From Sphingosinicellaceae bacterium (lineage in GTDB: Bacteria; Pseudomonadota; Alphaproteobacteria; Sphingomonadales; Sphingomonadaceae), in NCBI GenBank assembly GCA_019285715.1, contig CP079108.1, positions 3,425,001 through 3,489,000 on the forward strand: 64,000 bases of DNA, written 5' to 3'. The translations under genes and the position numbers were made by a program. Positions within the stretch are counted from its first letter, which is position 1. Every line of letters begins with the position of its first letter. Shown here one piece after another: positions 53,429 through 62,469 of this stretch. The notes beneath the pieces were generated by a model, which ran no database searches, had not been told where the DNA came from, and worked only from the letters and a program-made list of their open reading frames with translations.

Positions 53429-54100
53429 ATGAAACTGCCTCATATTTTGTTGCCTGCCCTGGCATTTCTGGCTGCCGCTGCTGCGCCGGCTGGAGCCGTA
53501 ACTTATATCGTGGCTCCGGGTGCGCCCGATCCGGGTAAGTTGGCCACCGAAACAACCTTCTTTACATTCGACTCTGCGCCGACCGCAGGCTTCTCCTATA
53601 GCGGCAACTACGATATCGTCACCGGCACGTCGAAGAATCATTATGCGGCACCGGCCGGCGACACGACGGCATTTTTCTACACCTCGCCGGAAAAGCCGAA
53701 CGGCGTTGCCACGTTGAACACACTCGACCTCTCGACCGTCAGTTTTTACTGGGGCTCTGTCGATGATTATAACACGGTCGACGTACTCGGTGCCGGCGGT
53801 GCTACACTAACCAGTATCAACGGGGCCGACTTTTCACCTGCAAACGGTGGACAGGATACCGCTCACACTAACGAGCGTATCTACATCACCGCCGGTGCAA
53901 ATGAGGTGATCACTGGGTTGCGCTTCCACGCCACCGGCATCGCCTACGAGATCGATGATGTCGCTGGCACACTTGCGAACGGTAGCAACCCGTCGACGGT
54001 TCCCGAGCCCGCGTCCTGGGCCTTGATGGTTGCAGGCTTCGGCCTGGTTGGCGTCGGCGCTCGTCGGCGCCGTGGGGCAACGATGCGCGTTAGCGCCTAA
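53429..54100 (+). CDS. PEPxxWA-CTERM sorting domain protein
   Basis: 223 residues from ATG 53429 (GAAGGAAGATGAACAG upstream); the open frame extends much further upstream but that part is promoter. A signal peptide (ILLPALAFLAAAAAPAGAV) is followed by a beta-rich domain (FTFDSAPTAGFSYSGNYDIVTG, LDLSTVSFYWGSVDDYNTVDVLG) and the sorting signal VPEPASWALMVAGFGLVGVG + ARRRR at the C-terminus. It is likely exported and cut by exosortase, then surface-associated. The sigma-54 promoter just upstream suggests regulated expression. Confidence 0.92.
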   Translation: MKLPHILLPALAFLAAAAAPAGAVTYIVAPGAPDPGKLATETTFFTFDSAPTAGFSYSGNYDIVTGTSKNHYAAPAGDTTAFFYTSPEKPNGVATLNTLDLSTVSFYWGSVDDYNTVDVLGAGGATLTSINGADFSPANGGQDTAHTNERIYITAGANEVITGLRFHATGIAYEIDDVAGTLANGSNPSTVPEPASWALMVAGFGLVGVGARRRRGATMRVSA

Positions 54101-54460
54101 CCCGCAATCTGACTGAGACGCGGGGATTTGATCCTCGCGTCTCATCACTGACTAGGAACGCGTCAGCGCCGAAAGCCAGTTAGTTTAGGCCATCGCCATT
54201 CCGGCTGTCCACGCATAACCTTAATTTCTATGCTCTCGGCGCCGCGTCAGAGACAATCTGACTTCATATCCGTTCGGAATATCAACTGCGTATCTAACTA
54301 CCTAGACCAACTAGTACTTCTGTAATGTCAATATTTGTCGTCGCTGATGCAGTCGTTGCAAGGGCAATTGAGTTGAGGAACTATAGTTCGCCATAAGCGA
54401 TATTGTGCATGTGGTCCGTTTCCAGACCGCCGCCTAGGTCGAAGGTTGCCGGAGGCCCGA
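54101..54460. other. Intergenic region, nothing supported
   Basis: About 360 bp of mixed composition, AT-richer than average. No open frame with a ribosome site, no strong hairpin and no RNA-gene signature could be recognised. Confidence 0.5.
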
Positions 54461-54604
54461 ATGATAAATCCGGTGTTGAGCGACGATGAATTAGAGACGT
54501 GGTTCATTCGTCACGTCCATGAGGCACGTCGTATGTCTCACGACAATCTCTTACCGATCGCGCCATGGATCCCGATCATCGGCCTGCCCGCCAATGACCG
54601 CTGA
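54461..54604 (+). CDS. Small hypothetical protein (47 aa) with strong ribosome site
   Basis: ATG at 54461 is preceded by GGAGG with ideal spacing, which is why I call it. The product starts MINPVLSDDELETWFIRHVH and ends in IPIIGLPANDR; it is acidic at the start and has no signal peptide or long membrane helix. The family is not recognised. The codons are less GC-biased than in the neighbours, in keeping with the surrounding AT-richer stretch. Confidence 0.4.
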   Translation: MINPVLSDDELETWFIRHVHEARRMSHDNLLPIAPWIPIIGLPANDR

Positions 54605-54895
54605 ACGATGGTGCATAAGTCGTCGATAAGGCTGGGATAGGCTCAACCCAACGTGTCCTTAACTCGCCCACAGATGATAACCATGATGCGGTGTGAACGA
54701 AAGTTAACAGACGTGATCAGGCAGTGTTCACGTCACTGGCCGCAAGCTGGGTATGAGAGGGCTTGCTGAGCAGCGGCGACGTGTCGTGCGAACCTGCCCT
54801 CCTGAACAACGATGTTGGTAGCAGCTATCGCGCCTAGCACGCCTGGTGGGCAGTTCGATCAACGCCGTCTCGTAGGCTAATTCGAGGGACGTGAT

Positions 54896-55864
54896 GTGGC
54901 CGAAAATGACGATTGGCGCCGTGAACGCGCTGAGGCACTTGGCTTCGGTGGGAGCAGCCGCATAAACGGGGCCGTGCGCGTCGAGGAAGCGGCCTTGCCA
55001 CGAGACGGCGTCCTGCCGATGATGCGGCAGGCGCCTGCTGCATCGGCAGCAACGTTTCCGCCGCCACCCCAGAGACGTCCCGTGCAGAGTGATGACGACA
55101 TGTTGGCCCATGCCGAGGCCCCTCCACAACGATCTAGCTCCGCCACTCGTCCGGACCCACCCAGATCTCGCGGACGCCTAACCCAACGGCAGATCAGCCC
55201 GCTGGTCGTTGCCGCTGCAATTGTGGCGCTAGGCGCCAGTGGCAGCCTCGGTTGGGTTCTCCACGACGACGTATCGAGCGCCGCTAACCGCCGAGCCGTA
55301 CCTGTAACTCACGTCACGCTCCTCAGTCCCCCGACCGTTTCGGCGGAGGTTGTGGTATCGGCTCCGGCGGTCTCGCTGCCTGCAGACGGCGTTCCCGCAA
55401 CACTACCCGATCAGCCTAAGGAGGCTGCTTCTCGAGCCCCAAATATCGATGTCGGGTCTCGATTGATGGCACCTCAACGCTCCGCAGTATCGAGCCGCAG
55501 GGTGGTGGCTACGAACGTTCGGGTAGCCGGGGCAGCGCGAGGATCTCGTTGGTCCCGACCGGCGCATTCACTCGGCCTGTCACGCTACAACTTTGCGCCG
55601 AGCTTCAACTGTCGTCGGGCAACGGCCAAGGTCAATCAGATGATCTGTCGAGACAGAGAGCTGGCGTCACTCGATAATCAGATGTCTGCGGCGTACTACG
55701 GCGCCATCGAAGGCGGCAACTCTCCGTACGTGCGCGCGATTGATGCCGGGCAGACTGACTTTCTCAACGAAAGGTCCCGGTGCAGGAGCTCAGCGTGTAC
55801 GGCTCAGGTTTATCGTGATCGCATCGATCAGCTTGCCGAGTTTAATTCCACAGGCCGGGATTAG
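54896..55864 (+). CDS. Membrane-anchored protein with C-terminal LprI-like (DUF1311) domain
   Basis: 322 residues, GTG start with GAGGGA upstream. The N-terminal ~95 residues are polar, then one membrane helix (LVVAAAIVALGASGSLGWVLHDD), a long Ser/Pro/Val-rich linker, and a C-terminal domain with Cys pairs: PSFNCRRATAKVNQMICRDRELASLDNQMSAAYYGAI and FLNERSRCRSSACTAQVYRDRI. That is the lysozyme-inhibitor LprI/DUF1311 pattern. It would face the periplasm; lysozyme inhibition is not proven. Confidence 0.75.
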   Translation: MAENDDWRRERAEALGFGGSSRINGAVRVEEAALPRDGVLPMMRQAPAASAATFPPPPQRRPVQSDDDMLAHAEAPPQRSSSATRPDPPRSRGRLTQRQISPLVVAAAIVALGASGSLGWVLHDDVSSAANRRAVPVTHVTLLSPPTVSAEVVVSAPAVSLPADGVPATLPDQPKEAASRAPNIDVGSRLMAPQRSAVSSRRVVATNVRVAGAARGSRWSRPAHSLGLSRYNFAPSFNCRRATAKVNQMICRDRELASLDNQMSAAYYGAIEGGNSPYVRAIDAGQTDFLNERSRCRSSACTAQVYRDRIDQLAEFNSTGRD

Positions 55865-56020
55865 ATGCACCCGGCGAGCCTGCCGATTAGCATCCGCAAT
55901 TCTGTGCCCTAGCGTTTGTCGTGGCCGGTCAAGACGGCCCCTGCGATGACCGCCGCGCACAATTCAGCGAGGGACGTGATCGCTGCAATCTCGGTTCCCT
56001 CGGCTCCTCGCCCGGATCCC

Positions 56021-56260
56021 TCACACCCAGAGCACGATCGCCGCCGACTCGAACAACGCGAGCATGCCGTCCTCGTAAGTCGGTATCTGCCCAAACGGCT
56101 GCAGAACACGATGCGGTGGCTCCTTCAACGCGGCGAAAGAGAGCAGACGCACGTCATAAGGCTGGCCCACCTACTCCAGAGCCCACCGCACCGCCAGATC
56201 CCGCGCCAGTCCCCGGCCACGATCGGAGGACAGCGCGAAGGCGGTGATCGTCGGGTTCAT
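56021..56260 (-). pseudogene. Glutathione S-transferase relic with internal stop
   Basis: Read leftward from ATG 56260, the frame gives MNPTITAFALSSDRGRGLAR ... WALE, then a TAG at 56173-56171, then VGQPYDVRLLSFAALKEP and QPFGQIPTYEDGMLALFES, and a TGA at 56021. This is the N-terminal thioredoxin-fold domain of a GST, with the VPxYED-like glutathione contact and ESAAI. A single GAG-to-TAG change and loss of the C-terminal helical domain explain it. Confidence 0.7.
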
Positions 56261-56300
56261 GCGGTGGCTCAAGCTGGGCGGTAGCACGATGCTCGCCGGC

Positions 56301-57206
56301 TCAAGGTCCGACAAGAGTACCGACATGAACGGACGGCCGAAGTCGGGGAGCTGAAAAGGCAGCCGGAATGATTTCCGTCTTCGTCGTCGCAGGTCGGTGG
56401 GCGGTGTCGGCGGATATCGTCCGCCAGTCGCGGATGTCGGCAGCCATGCGTTCGGCCCGTTGCTCGGCGCGGTTCAGGGCGTCCTGTCCGAGCAACAGGT
56501 CCAATGGCGGCTCGTCGGCTTCGACGAGCTGCAGCATCGCTGCCGCCGCAAGTGCCGGGTCACCGGCCTGGCGGCCGTCGTTCGCCGACCAGTTCGCCAA
56601 CGCCTCGTCGACGGCGCGGTACGCCCGTTCCGCAGCGGTCCGTCGGATCGATTCCTCTCCGAGGAATTCGGTCCGGAAGGCGCCCGGCGAAACCACCGAG
56701 ACCCAGAGACCGAACGGCGACACTTCGGCAGCCAGACTGTACGACATGGCGGACAAGGCGGCCTTGGTGGCGCCGTAGACGCCGGCGCCCATGCTCGGCG
56801 CCACGCCGGCGATCGATGCCATGTTGACGATGTGACCGCTGCCCTGCGCCCGCAGGTAGGGAAGGGCGGCGCGGATCAGCCGGAAGGGCGCGAAGACGTT
56901 GACCTCGAACAGGTCACGGAGCGCCTTGTCGTCGGTCTCCTCGATCGGACCGAGCAGTCCGTAACCGGCATTGTTGACCAGGACATCGATCCGACCGTGC
57001 ACCCCGAACGCATCGGTCGCCAGACGGGCGGCGGCTTCGGGATCGCTTGCCTCGAAGGGAAGGACGGTGAGGTCACCGGGCAGGCCTTCAGGTGCGTCGC
57101 CGCTCCGCGTCGTGCCGATCACGCGGTCGCCGGCCTCCAGTGCCGCCGTTGCGAGCGCGTGGCCCAAGCCGCGGGAGATGCCGGTTATCAGCCAGGTTCT
57201 GGCCAT
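56301..57206 (-). CDS. Short-chain dehydrogenase/reductase (SDR)
   Basis: 301 residues. The cofactor loop TGISRGLGHALA, NNAGYGLLGPIEE, Ser in NMASIAGVAPSMG, and YGATKAA (Tyr-x-x-x-Lys) give a complete classical SDR. The ATG has GGAGGAAGAG upstream. The neighbouring LysR gene on the same strand lies upstream with a 117-bp gap and may regulate it. Such SDR/LysR pairs are common; the substrate is unknown. Confidence 0.92.
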   Translation of the reverse strand: MARTWLITGISRGLGHALATAALEAGDRVIGTTRSGDAPEGLPGDLTVLPFEASDPEAAARLATDAFGVHGRIDVLVNNAGYGLLGPIEETDDKALRDLFEVNVFAPFRLIRAALPYLRAQGSGHIVNMASIAGVAPSMGAGVYGATKAALSAMSYSLAAEVSPFGLWVSVVSPGAFRTEFLGEESIRRTAAERAYRAVDEALANWSANDGRQAGDPALAAAAMLQLVEADEPPLDLLLGQDALNRAEQRAERMAADIRDWRTISADTAHRPATTKTEIIPAAFSAPRLRPSVHVGTLVGP

Positions 57207-57323
57207 GTCTCTTCCTCCATATCGATGCAGGCTTCGGCTGCATCGTCAGGAGCGATATGCGCCCGGAGGTGTTGGAGGATAACGCCCGGTGTTCCACTCG
57301 TCGTTGTGAGCGAGATTAGATAA

Positions 57324-58262
57324 TCAGCTCTTCCCGCGCAGGACGTCGATCACCGTCCGTAGAGCCGGAGACATCTGGCGTTGCCGGGGATAGCAGAGAT
57401 GGTAGCCGGGAAAGGTGTCGGTCCAGTCGAGCATGAGCGCTTCCAGGCCCCCGGTCGCAAGATGGTCCGCGACCTCGCGCTCGGTGACGAAGGCTATGCC
57501 GGCCCCGGCGAGCGCGGCACCTATGGCGACCTGCCGGTCGTCGACGATAAACGACCCGGTGACCGCCTTCTCGAACCATTCGCCGTCGCGCCTGAATTCC
57601 CAGGCGTAGGGCGTCTCCCGTCCTTCCCATCGCCATTGGATGCATCGATGATGTTGGAGGTCGTCGGGCACGATCGGCCGTCCGTGCTCTGCGAGATAGG
57701 TGGGCGACGCCACGGGTATCTGTCGAAGGTCAGAACCGATCCTGACCGAGATAATGTCCTGATCGATCTCCTCGCCGATGCGGACGGCGGCATCGAACCC
57801 ATTCGCCACGAAGTCGATGGTCGCGTCGGTCACAGTCAGGTCGAGGACGACGTCGGGCGCAGCGGCAGCCAGACGGGCGAGCGCGGGTGCCACCTCGAAC
57901 CTCGCCGCCACCCGGGAAGCGACGATGCGGACGGTGCCGCTCGGCCGGTTGGCGATGCTACGGGCGTCGGAGAGTGCGCCGCCGATCGCCTGCATCGCCG
58001 GTCCCAGACGCGCGGCGAGCGCCTTGCCGGCCGGGGTGAGGGCGACGCTGCGGGTGGTGCGGTTGAAGAGCTGGATGCCCAGCCGTTCCTCGAGAGTGCG
58101 GATTGTGTGACTGAGCGCGGACGGTTTGACCCGCAGCGCGTCTGCGGCTTGCGAAAAGCTCAGACGTTCGGCCACGAGCAGAAACGCCCGGAGATGGACA
58201 AGGTCGCCCGGCGAAAGCTCGTTGCCGATGCTGATGGAGAGCCCTTTCCAGGTCCTCGACAC
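57324..58262 (-). CDS. LysR-family transcriptional regulator
   Basis: 312 residues from GTG 58262 (no closer ATG before the DNA-binding domain). HTH: LVHLRAFLLVAERLSFSQAADALRVKPSALSHTIRTLEERLGIQLFNRTTRSVALT; then a substrate-binding domain typical of the DsdA/AphB-like LysR branch (RIVASRVAARFEVAPALARL, CIQWRWEGRETPYAWEFRRDGEW). The SDR gene downstream is the probable target. Confidence 0.92.
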   Translation of the reverse strand: MSRTWKGLSISIGNELSPGDLVHLRAFLLVAERLSFSQAADALRVKPSALSHTIRTLEERLGIQLFNRTTRSVALTPAGKALAARLGPAMQAIGGALSDARSIANRPSGTVRIVASRVAARFEVAPALARLAAAAPDVVLDLTVTDATIDFVANGFDAAVRIGEEIDQDIISVRIGSDLRQIPVASPTYLAEHGRPIVPDDLQHHRCIQWRWEGRETPYAWEFRRDGEWFEKAVTGSFIVDDRQVAIGAALAGAGIAFVTEREVADHLATGGLEALMLDWTDTFPGYHLCYPRQRQMSPALRTVIDVLRGKS

Positions 58263-59238
58263 GAAGTGCCGACATCTCGTTGTCGAATGGACGATGCCAC
58301 CTGAAGCAGTGATGTCCGCGCTAAGGTGCCCGCGATGTTAAAGGTTGCGGCACCCAAGTCCGCACATATCGACGTTGTCTATGTGACAGTCAAACGCTTG
58401 CCGTCCGTATGTCGCAAGTCACGCGAACGGTTGCCGCTGTATCCGAGCCGAAGCATGGAACCTGCATCGAACCGAAAGGCGCTTGGATCGCGATGGACAT
58501 GTTTTGCGTACTTCCTCTCGCGCGGAGGAGGCAGGCTCTCTCCGACGTGCACCAAGGAATGACTGCAACGCCCCAGACATGGCCGTTCGAGACTGGCCAA
58601 GTTCGCCGAAACGGTCGGTCGGTGCACATGAACGAGCGGCAGGTTTCGGGGCGCGGGAGGTGCCGCCTGAACGGCCGATTTTGGGTCCTCGCTACCGCGA
58701 AGCCGCCAAGCAGGGAACGCCCAACGGCGTATCTTCGGCAACCTCAGTACCAAGCGCCGTCGCCAGCAGCCGCGCCAAAATCAATGTCCGGAACACTGCG
58801 TCCGCTCATCCGGGAACGGTCTCGCACATCACCCCCGATCACTTGGTGTCCAGCAAGGCAACAGAAACTTCCCAATGATCTGAGTGCCCATCTTTTTGAT
58901 CTTGGGTGCACCATAATTTCGGTCACTTACCGTCGCATTTGTGGTTCCGTCTGGAAAAAGCAGCTAAAACGTAGGTTGCGTTATTCCTGTTCAACAGGCC
59001 TCTCGCGAGCGGCATGGCAGCGGGCGCAGGCTTGCGGATCAGCGGCGCGGGCTTCTACGACCATCAATGGGAGTTCCTGGCAGCTTCATGGCGGCGAGAA
59101 CCTAATCCCGACCGTCCGCGGCCCTTCCTGGGCTCCCAAGACCAGACTTACGCTCAGCTCTACAACGGCTATTGCGCGTATCATCGCTGCGACGACATGC
59201 GCGGCGCATCGCGCGGCGATGTTGGGCATTGAGGCAGA
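58263..59238. other. Long intergenic stretch without a supported gene
   Basis: Almost 1 kb. A 309-codon frame crosses it on the + strand from 58409, but codon use is irregular, it has no recognisable domain, and it runs into the next gene in another frame. Short pieces on both strands hint at decayed genes. I see no RNA gene or repeat. Confidence 0.45.
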
Positions 59239-59736
59239 GTGCACCCTGTTCGTCCCGACCCATTCCGGCCCGGCCAGGAGAGCGTGTGGGACTATCCACG
59301 CCCGGCCATCGCGGAGCGGACCGCCGCACACATCCTGATCAGGCTTGGAGGGGCGATCGTTGCCGACACCCGTCGGGCGGTGCGGACACTCGAGACCAGC
59401 CATCCGCCAAGCTATTATATTCCGCCCGAGGACATCGCGCCGGGTGTCCTGGTGCCGGCCGGAGGGTCGAGTTTCTGCGAGTGGAAGGGGCACGCTCGCT
59501 ACTTCGACGTGAAGACGGACGGCGCGCACCGGGCGAGAGCTGCCTGGTCGTACCCGGACCCGACACCACCCTTTACGATCCTGCGCGACCACGTCGCCTT
59601 ATACGCGGGGGCGATGGACGCGTGCTTCGTCGACGGCGAGCCGGTCGTCCCGCAGCCCGGCGGCTTTTACGGCGGCTGGATCACATCGGCGGTTGCCGGG
59701 CCGTTCAAGGGTATGCCCGGAAGCCGGTTCTGGTGA
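59239..59736 (+). CDS. DUF427 domain protein
   Basis: 165 residues, GTG start after GAGG. The DUF427 signature is plain: SVWDYPRPAIAERTAAHILIRLGGAIVADTRRAVRTLETSHPPSYYIPPEDIAPGVL, then CEWKGHARYFDV and the paired WSYPDPTPPF. The fold is a small beta-barrel; the function is unknown. It precedes bciA by about 130 bp. Confidence 0.88.
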   Translation: MHPVRPDPFRPGQESVWDYPRPAIAERTAAHILIRLGGAIVADTRRAVRTLETSHPPSYYIPPEDIAPGVLVPAGGSSFCEWKGHARYFDVKTDGAHRARAAWSYPDPTPPFTILRDHVALYAGAMDACFVDGEPVVPQPGGFYGGWITSAVAGPFKGMPGSRFW

Positions 59737-59837
59737 TGGAGACCGTAGTCGCGCCGGACGGTCGCACCATCGCGGTCCTTGATCCGGCTGCCGCACCGTC
59801 TGCCTCAGGGCATCCACGGGCTTGGCTTTCCGCCTGA
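59736..59837 (+). other. Short coding remnant, start of a lost gene
   Basis: 33 codons (METVVAPDGRTIAVLDPAAA and 13 more) beginning in the TGATG overlap with DUF427. The opening resembles the first strand of alpha/beta hydrolases, but the frame stops at once. It may be the truncated start of a gene once in operon with DUF427. Confidence 0.2.
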
Positions 59838-59866
59838 CCCGTGGCTTTCTGGACCGGCAGGACGGG

Positions 59867-60850
59867 GTGAAGGCGACGCACGATCATCAGACCTCGGGAC
59901 AGCGCCAGCGGATCTGCCTGCTTGGCGCGACCGGCACGATCGGCCGTGCGGTGACGTCTGCCCTCGTACAACGTGGCCACGACGTCGTCTGCTTCGGGCG
60001 GGGCGGCGCGGCGTTGGCGGGGGCGACCGTCAGGGTACTGGATGTCACGGATCCGCTGTCCTGGGCTCGCGACGGCTTCGCAGGCGAGCCTTTTGACGCC
60101 GTGGTGTCCTGCATGGCCTCGCGCACCGGCGTGCCGGACGATGCCTGGGCGATCGATCACGGCGCACATTTGAACGCGCTTGCGGCGGCGCAGCAGGCCG
60201 GCGTGCGCCACTTCGTCCTGCTGTCGGCGATCTGCGTGCAGAAGCCGCTGCTCGCTTTCCAGCGCGCCAAGCTGGCTTTCGAGGCAGCCCTGATTGCATC
60301 CGGCATGCGCTATTCGATCGTGCGTCCGACCGCCTTCTTCAAATCGCTGTCCGGCCAGATCGAGCGCGTACGGCAGGGCCGGCCCTTCCTGATCTTTGGC
60401 GATGGACGCCTTACTGCGTGCAAGCCGATCAGCGACGCCGACCTCGCCGACTACATCGCCGGTTGCCTGGAGCACGAAAGCCGCTGGAACCGTATCCTGC
60501 CGATCGGCGGCCCGGGCGAGGCGATCACGCCCCGCGAGCAGGGAGCGGCGCTGTTCGCGCTGCTCGGGCGCGCGCCGAAATTCCGATCCGTACCGGTCGC
60601 CCTGCTGCGCGGCATCATCGGTGTCCTCGGCACCTTCGGCCGCATCGCACCGTCGTTCGCCGCCAAAGCCGAACTTGCTCGGATCGGCCACTATTATGCC
60701 ACCGAATCCATGCTCGTATTGGACCCGCGCAGCCACCGATACGATGCGGCGGCAACCCCTTCGACCGGCACCGAGACGCTCTTCGACTACTACGGCGCCG
60801 TGCTCGCCGGCACCGCCGCTCCGGAACGCGGCGACCACGCCGTTTTCTGA
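59867..60850 (+). CDS. bciA: Divinyl (proto)chlorophyllide 8-vinyl reductase, BciA type
   Basis: 327 residues from GTG 59867 (AGGACGGG upstream; a TTG at 59822 is less likely). NAD(P)H-binding atypical SDR: RICLLGATGTIGRAVTSALV, then VSCMASRTGVPDDAWAIDH, LLSAICVQKPLLAFQRAKLAFEAAL, SIVRPTAFFKSLSGQIERVRQGRPFLIFGDG, ACKPISDADLADYIAGCL and PIGGPGEAITPREQG. BciA reduces the 8-vinyl group in bacteriochlorophyll biosynthesis with NADPH. Its presence suggests a phototrophic lineage; no other photosynthesis gene lies in the window. Confidence 0.85.
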   Translation: MKATHDHQTSGQRQRICLLGATGTIGRAVTSALVQRGHDVVCFGRGGAALAGATVRVLDVTDPLSWARDGFAGEPFDAVVSCMASRTGVPDDAWAIDHGAHLNALAAAQQAGVRHFVLLSAICVQKPLLAFQRAKLAFEAALIASGMRYSIVRPTAFFKSLSGQIERVRQGRPFLIFGDGRLTACKPISDADLADYIAGCLEHESRWNRILPIGGPGEAITPREQGAALFALLGRAPKFRSVPVALLRGIIGVLGTFGRIAPSFAAKAELARIGHYYATESMLVLDPRSHRYDAAATPSTGTETLFDYYGAVLAGTAAPERGDHAVF

Positions 60851-61124
60851 GCCAATCGCGCAAGAAGCCACTTCGTGTGGACGAAGGCAGAAAGTGCGGA
60901 GGATCGCGGCCCGGATGGCCGGCTTGGCGGTTCTCGGCGAAAGTCGGCAGAAAAGATGGGCAGCGACGACCAATTAGCCTCCCGTTCGCAAGACACCCGC
61001 TCCGTTATTTCATTCGCTCACAAAGGGTTAGCGGGCGTCGATCTGGACCATAGCCATCGGGAAAATAGAGCAGTCTTGGGTCAGCCGGTGTAAGGAAATC
61101 CCATTCAGGCTCCCTGGCGCGGGG

Positions 61125-61271
61125 TTATTCCCGGGATATCGCTGGCTTGCCTAGACCGATCGCATCCGGCCTCGCACTATCGCCACCGATGACTTGATAG
61201 AGTGTGATGCGATTGGTCAGCGCCGTGAGATCGGTGGCAATCCGGGTTTGGCGCGCGGTGTAGAGCGCGCG
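61125..61271 (-). pseudogene. C-terminal fragment of RND-type outer-membrane factor (cut by IS3)
   Basis: Read leftward from the element's edge, the frame gives RALYTARQTRIATDLTALTN, then RITLYQVIGGDSARPD, and a TAA at 61125. This is the C-terminus of the NodT-type outer-membrane factor whose N-terminal part lies at 62470-63748. Joining the two halves with one copy of the CGCG target duplication removed restores ...TTLVAQRALYTARQT in frame. Confidence 0.85.
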
Positions 61272-61331
61272 TGACGTGCTCCCCTGAAATCAGGCCATTG
61301 GTAAGTTGGGCTCATCGAGAGGAGATGAGCC

Positions 61332-61595
61332 ATGCGACGGAGCCGTTTTACCGAAGAGCAGATCATTGCCGTGCTGCGAGAGCATGACGCGGGCGTGAAG
61401 ACGGCGGAGTTGTGCCGCAAGCACGGGATCAGCGACGCGACGTTCTACAACTGGAAGGCGAAGTTTGGCGGGATGGCGGTGTCCGAGGTCGCCCGGCTGC
61501 GGGCGCTTGAGGACGAGAACCGGCGGCTGAAGAAGCTTCTGGCGGAATCGATGCTCGACGTTTCGGCGCTGAAGGACCTGCTGGCAAAAAACTGA
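61332..61595 (+). CDS. IS3-family transposase OrfA
   Basis: 87 residues. A helix-turn-helix ([43 protein letters not shown]) followed by a leucine-zipper segment ([21 protein letters not shown]). It ends at TGA 61593, just after the frameshift site. It binds the ends alone and gives the OrfAB transposase when frameshifting occurs. Confidence 0.93.
   Translation: MRRSRFTEEQIIAVLREHDAGVKTAELCRKHGISDATFYNWKAKFGGMAVSEVARLRALEDENRRLKKLLAESMLDVSALKDLLAKN
61586..61592 (+). promoter_or_regulatory. Programmed -1 frameshift heptamer A AAA AAC
   Basis: The heptamer lies in the OrfA frame as A-AAA-AAC directly before the OrfA stop, and the -1 frame leads into OrfB. This is the classic slippery sequence of IS3-family elements. 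Confidence 0.8.
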
Positions 61596-61621
61596 CCCGG
61601 CCTGCAGATCGCTTCGCGGCG

Positions 61622-62452
61622 GTGGAGAAGCTCGTGGGCGACCACGGCTTCTCCGAACGCCGCGCCTGTAGGCTGATTGGAGCGAACCGGTCGGCCTGGC
61701 AATACGAGCCGGTGCGTAGCGACGACGGCGCGGCGCGGGAGCGGTTGCGGGCCATTGCGAACGAGCGCCGGCGGTTCGGCTACCGGCGGCTGGCAATCAT
61801 GCTCAGGCGTGAAGGCAAGACCATGAACCTGAAGAAGATCTACCGCCTGTACTGCGAGGAGCGGCTGACGGTCCGCAAGCGCGGCGGCCGCAAGCGCGCA
61901 TTGGGAACGCGGGCACCGATGACGTTGCCCCAAGGTGCCAACCAGCGCTGGAGCCTCGACTTCGTCAGTGATGCATTGGCCTGCGGCCGGCGGTTCCGAG
62001 TGCTCAATGTCATCGATGACTGGAGCCGCGAATGTCTGGCCAGCGTCGTCGACACGTCGATCTCGGGCAAGCGGGTTGTCCGCGAACTGGCGGCGATCGT
62101 CGAGCGTCGCGGCAAGCCGCTGACGATCGTCAGCGACAATGGCACCGAACTGACCAGTCGCGCGATCCTGGCTTGGTGCGAGGAAACCGGCGTCGAGTGG
62201 CACTACATCGCGCCCGGCAAGCCGACGCAGAACGGCTTTGTGGAATCGTTCAACGGTCGCTTGCGCGACGAGTGCCTCAACGAGCACGCCTTCACGTCGC
62301 TCGCCGCCGCGAAGCGCATCATCGCGGCATGGCAGCTCGACTACAACACCGTACGGCCGCACAGCGGGCTTGGCGGGCTGTCGCCCGCCGCGTACGTCAG
62401 CCGTCCCAATCCGGGACAACTGTGGACCGAGCCTAACTTATGCGCGGCCTGA
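61622..62452 (+). CDS. IS3-family transposase OrfB (DDE catalytic part)
   Basis: 276 residues as listed from GTG 61622; the natural product is the OrfAB fusion made by -1 frameshifting at 61586-61592, and the OrfB phase is open from before that site. Catalytic D-D-E: Asp in [11 protein letters not shown], Asp in [11 protein letters not shown], Glu in [19 protein letters not shown]. The HTH-like start ([19 protein letters not shown]) is typical of the IS407 group. Confidence 0.92.
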   Translation: MEKLVGDHGFSERRACRLIGANRSAWQYEPVRSDDGAARERLRAIANERRRFGYRRLAIMLRREGKTMNLKKIYRLYCEERLTVRKRGGRKRALGTRAPMTLPQGANQRWSLDFVSDALACGRRFRVLNVIDDWSRECLASVVDTSISGKRVVRELAAIVERRGKPLTIVSDNGTELTSRAILAWCEETGVEWHYIAPGKPTQNGFVESFNGRLRDECLNEHAFTSLAAAKRIIAAWQLDYNTVRPHSGLGGLSPAAYVSRPNPGQLWTEPNLCAA

Positions 62453-62469
62453 AAACGGGGAGCACGTCA

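Larger units (their letters stand above)
61272..62469 (+). mobile_element. IS3-family (IS407-like) insertion sequence
   Basis: 1198 bp. Terminal inverted repeats start TGACGTGCTCCCC on both sides and continue to TCAGGCC with mismatches. The 4-bp target duplication CGCG lies at 61268-61271 and 62470-62473. It encodes OrfA and OrfB in overlapping phases with an A AAA AAC frameshift site. It is inserted into the outer-membrane-factor gene, in the opposite orientation to that gene. Intact ends and frames mean it is probably recent and possibly active. Confidence 0.92.

Noticed and set aside
58409-59338. 309-codon + strand frame
   Set aside because: Irregular codon use, no domain, and it overlaps the well-supported DUF427 start in another frame.
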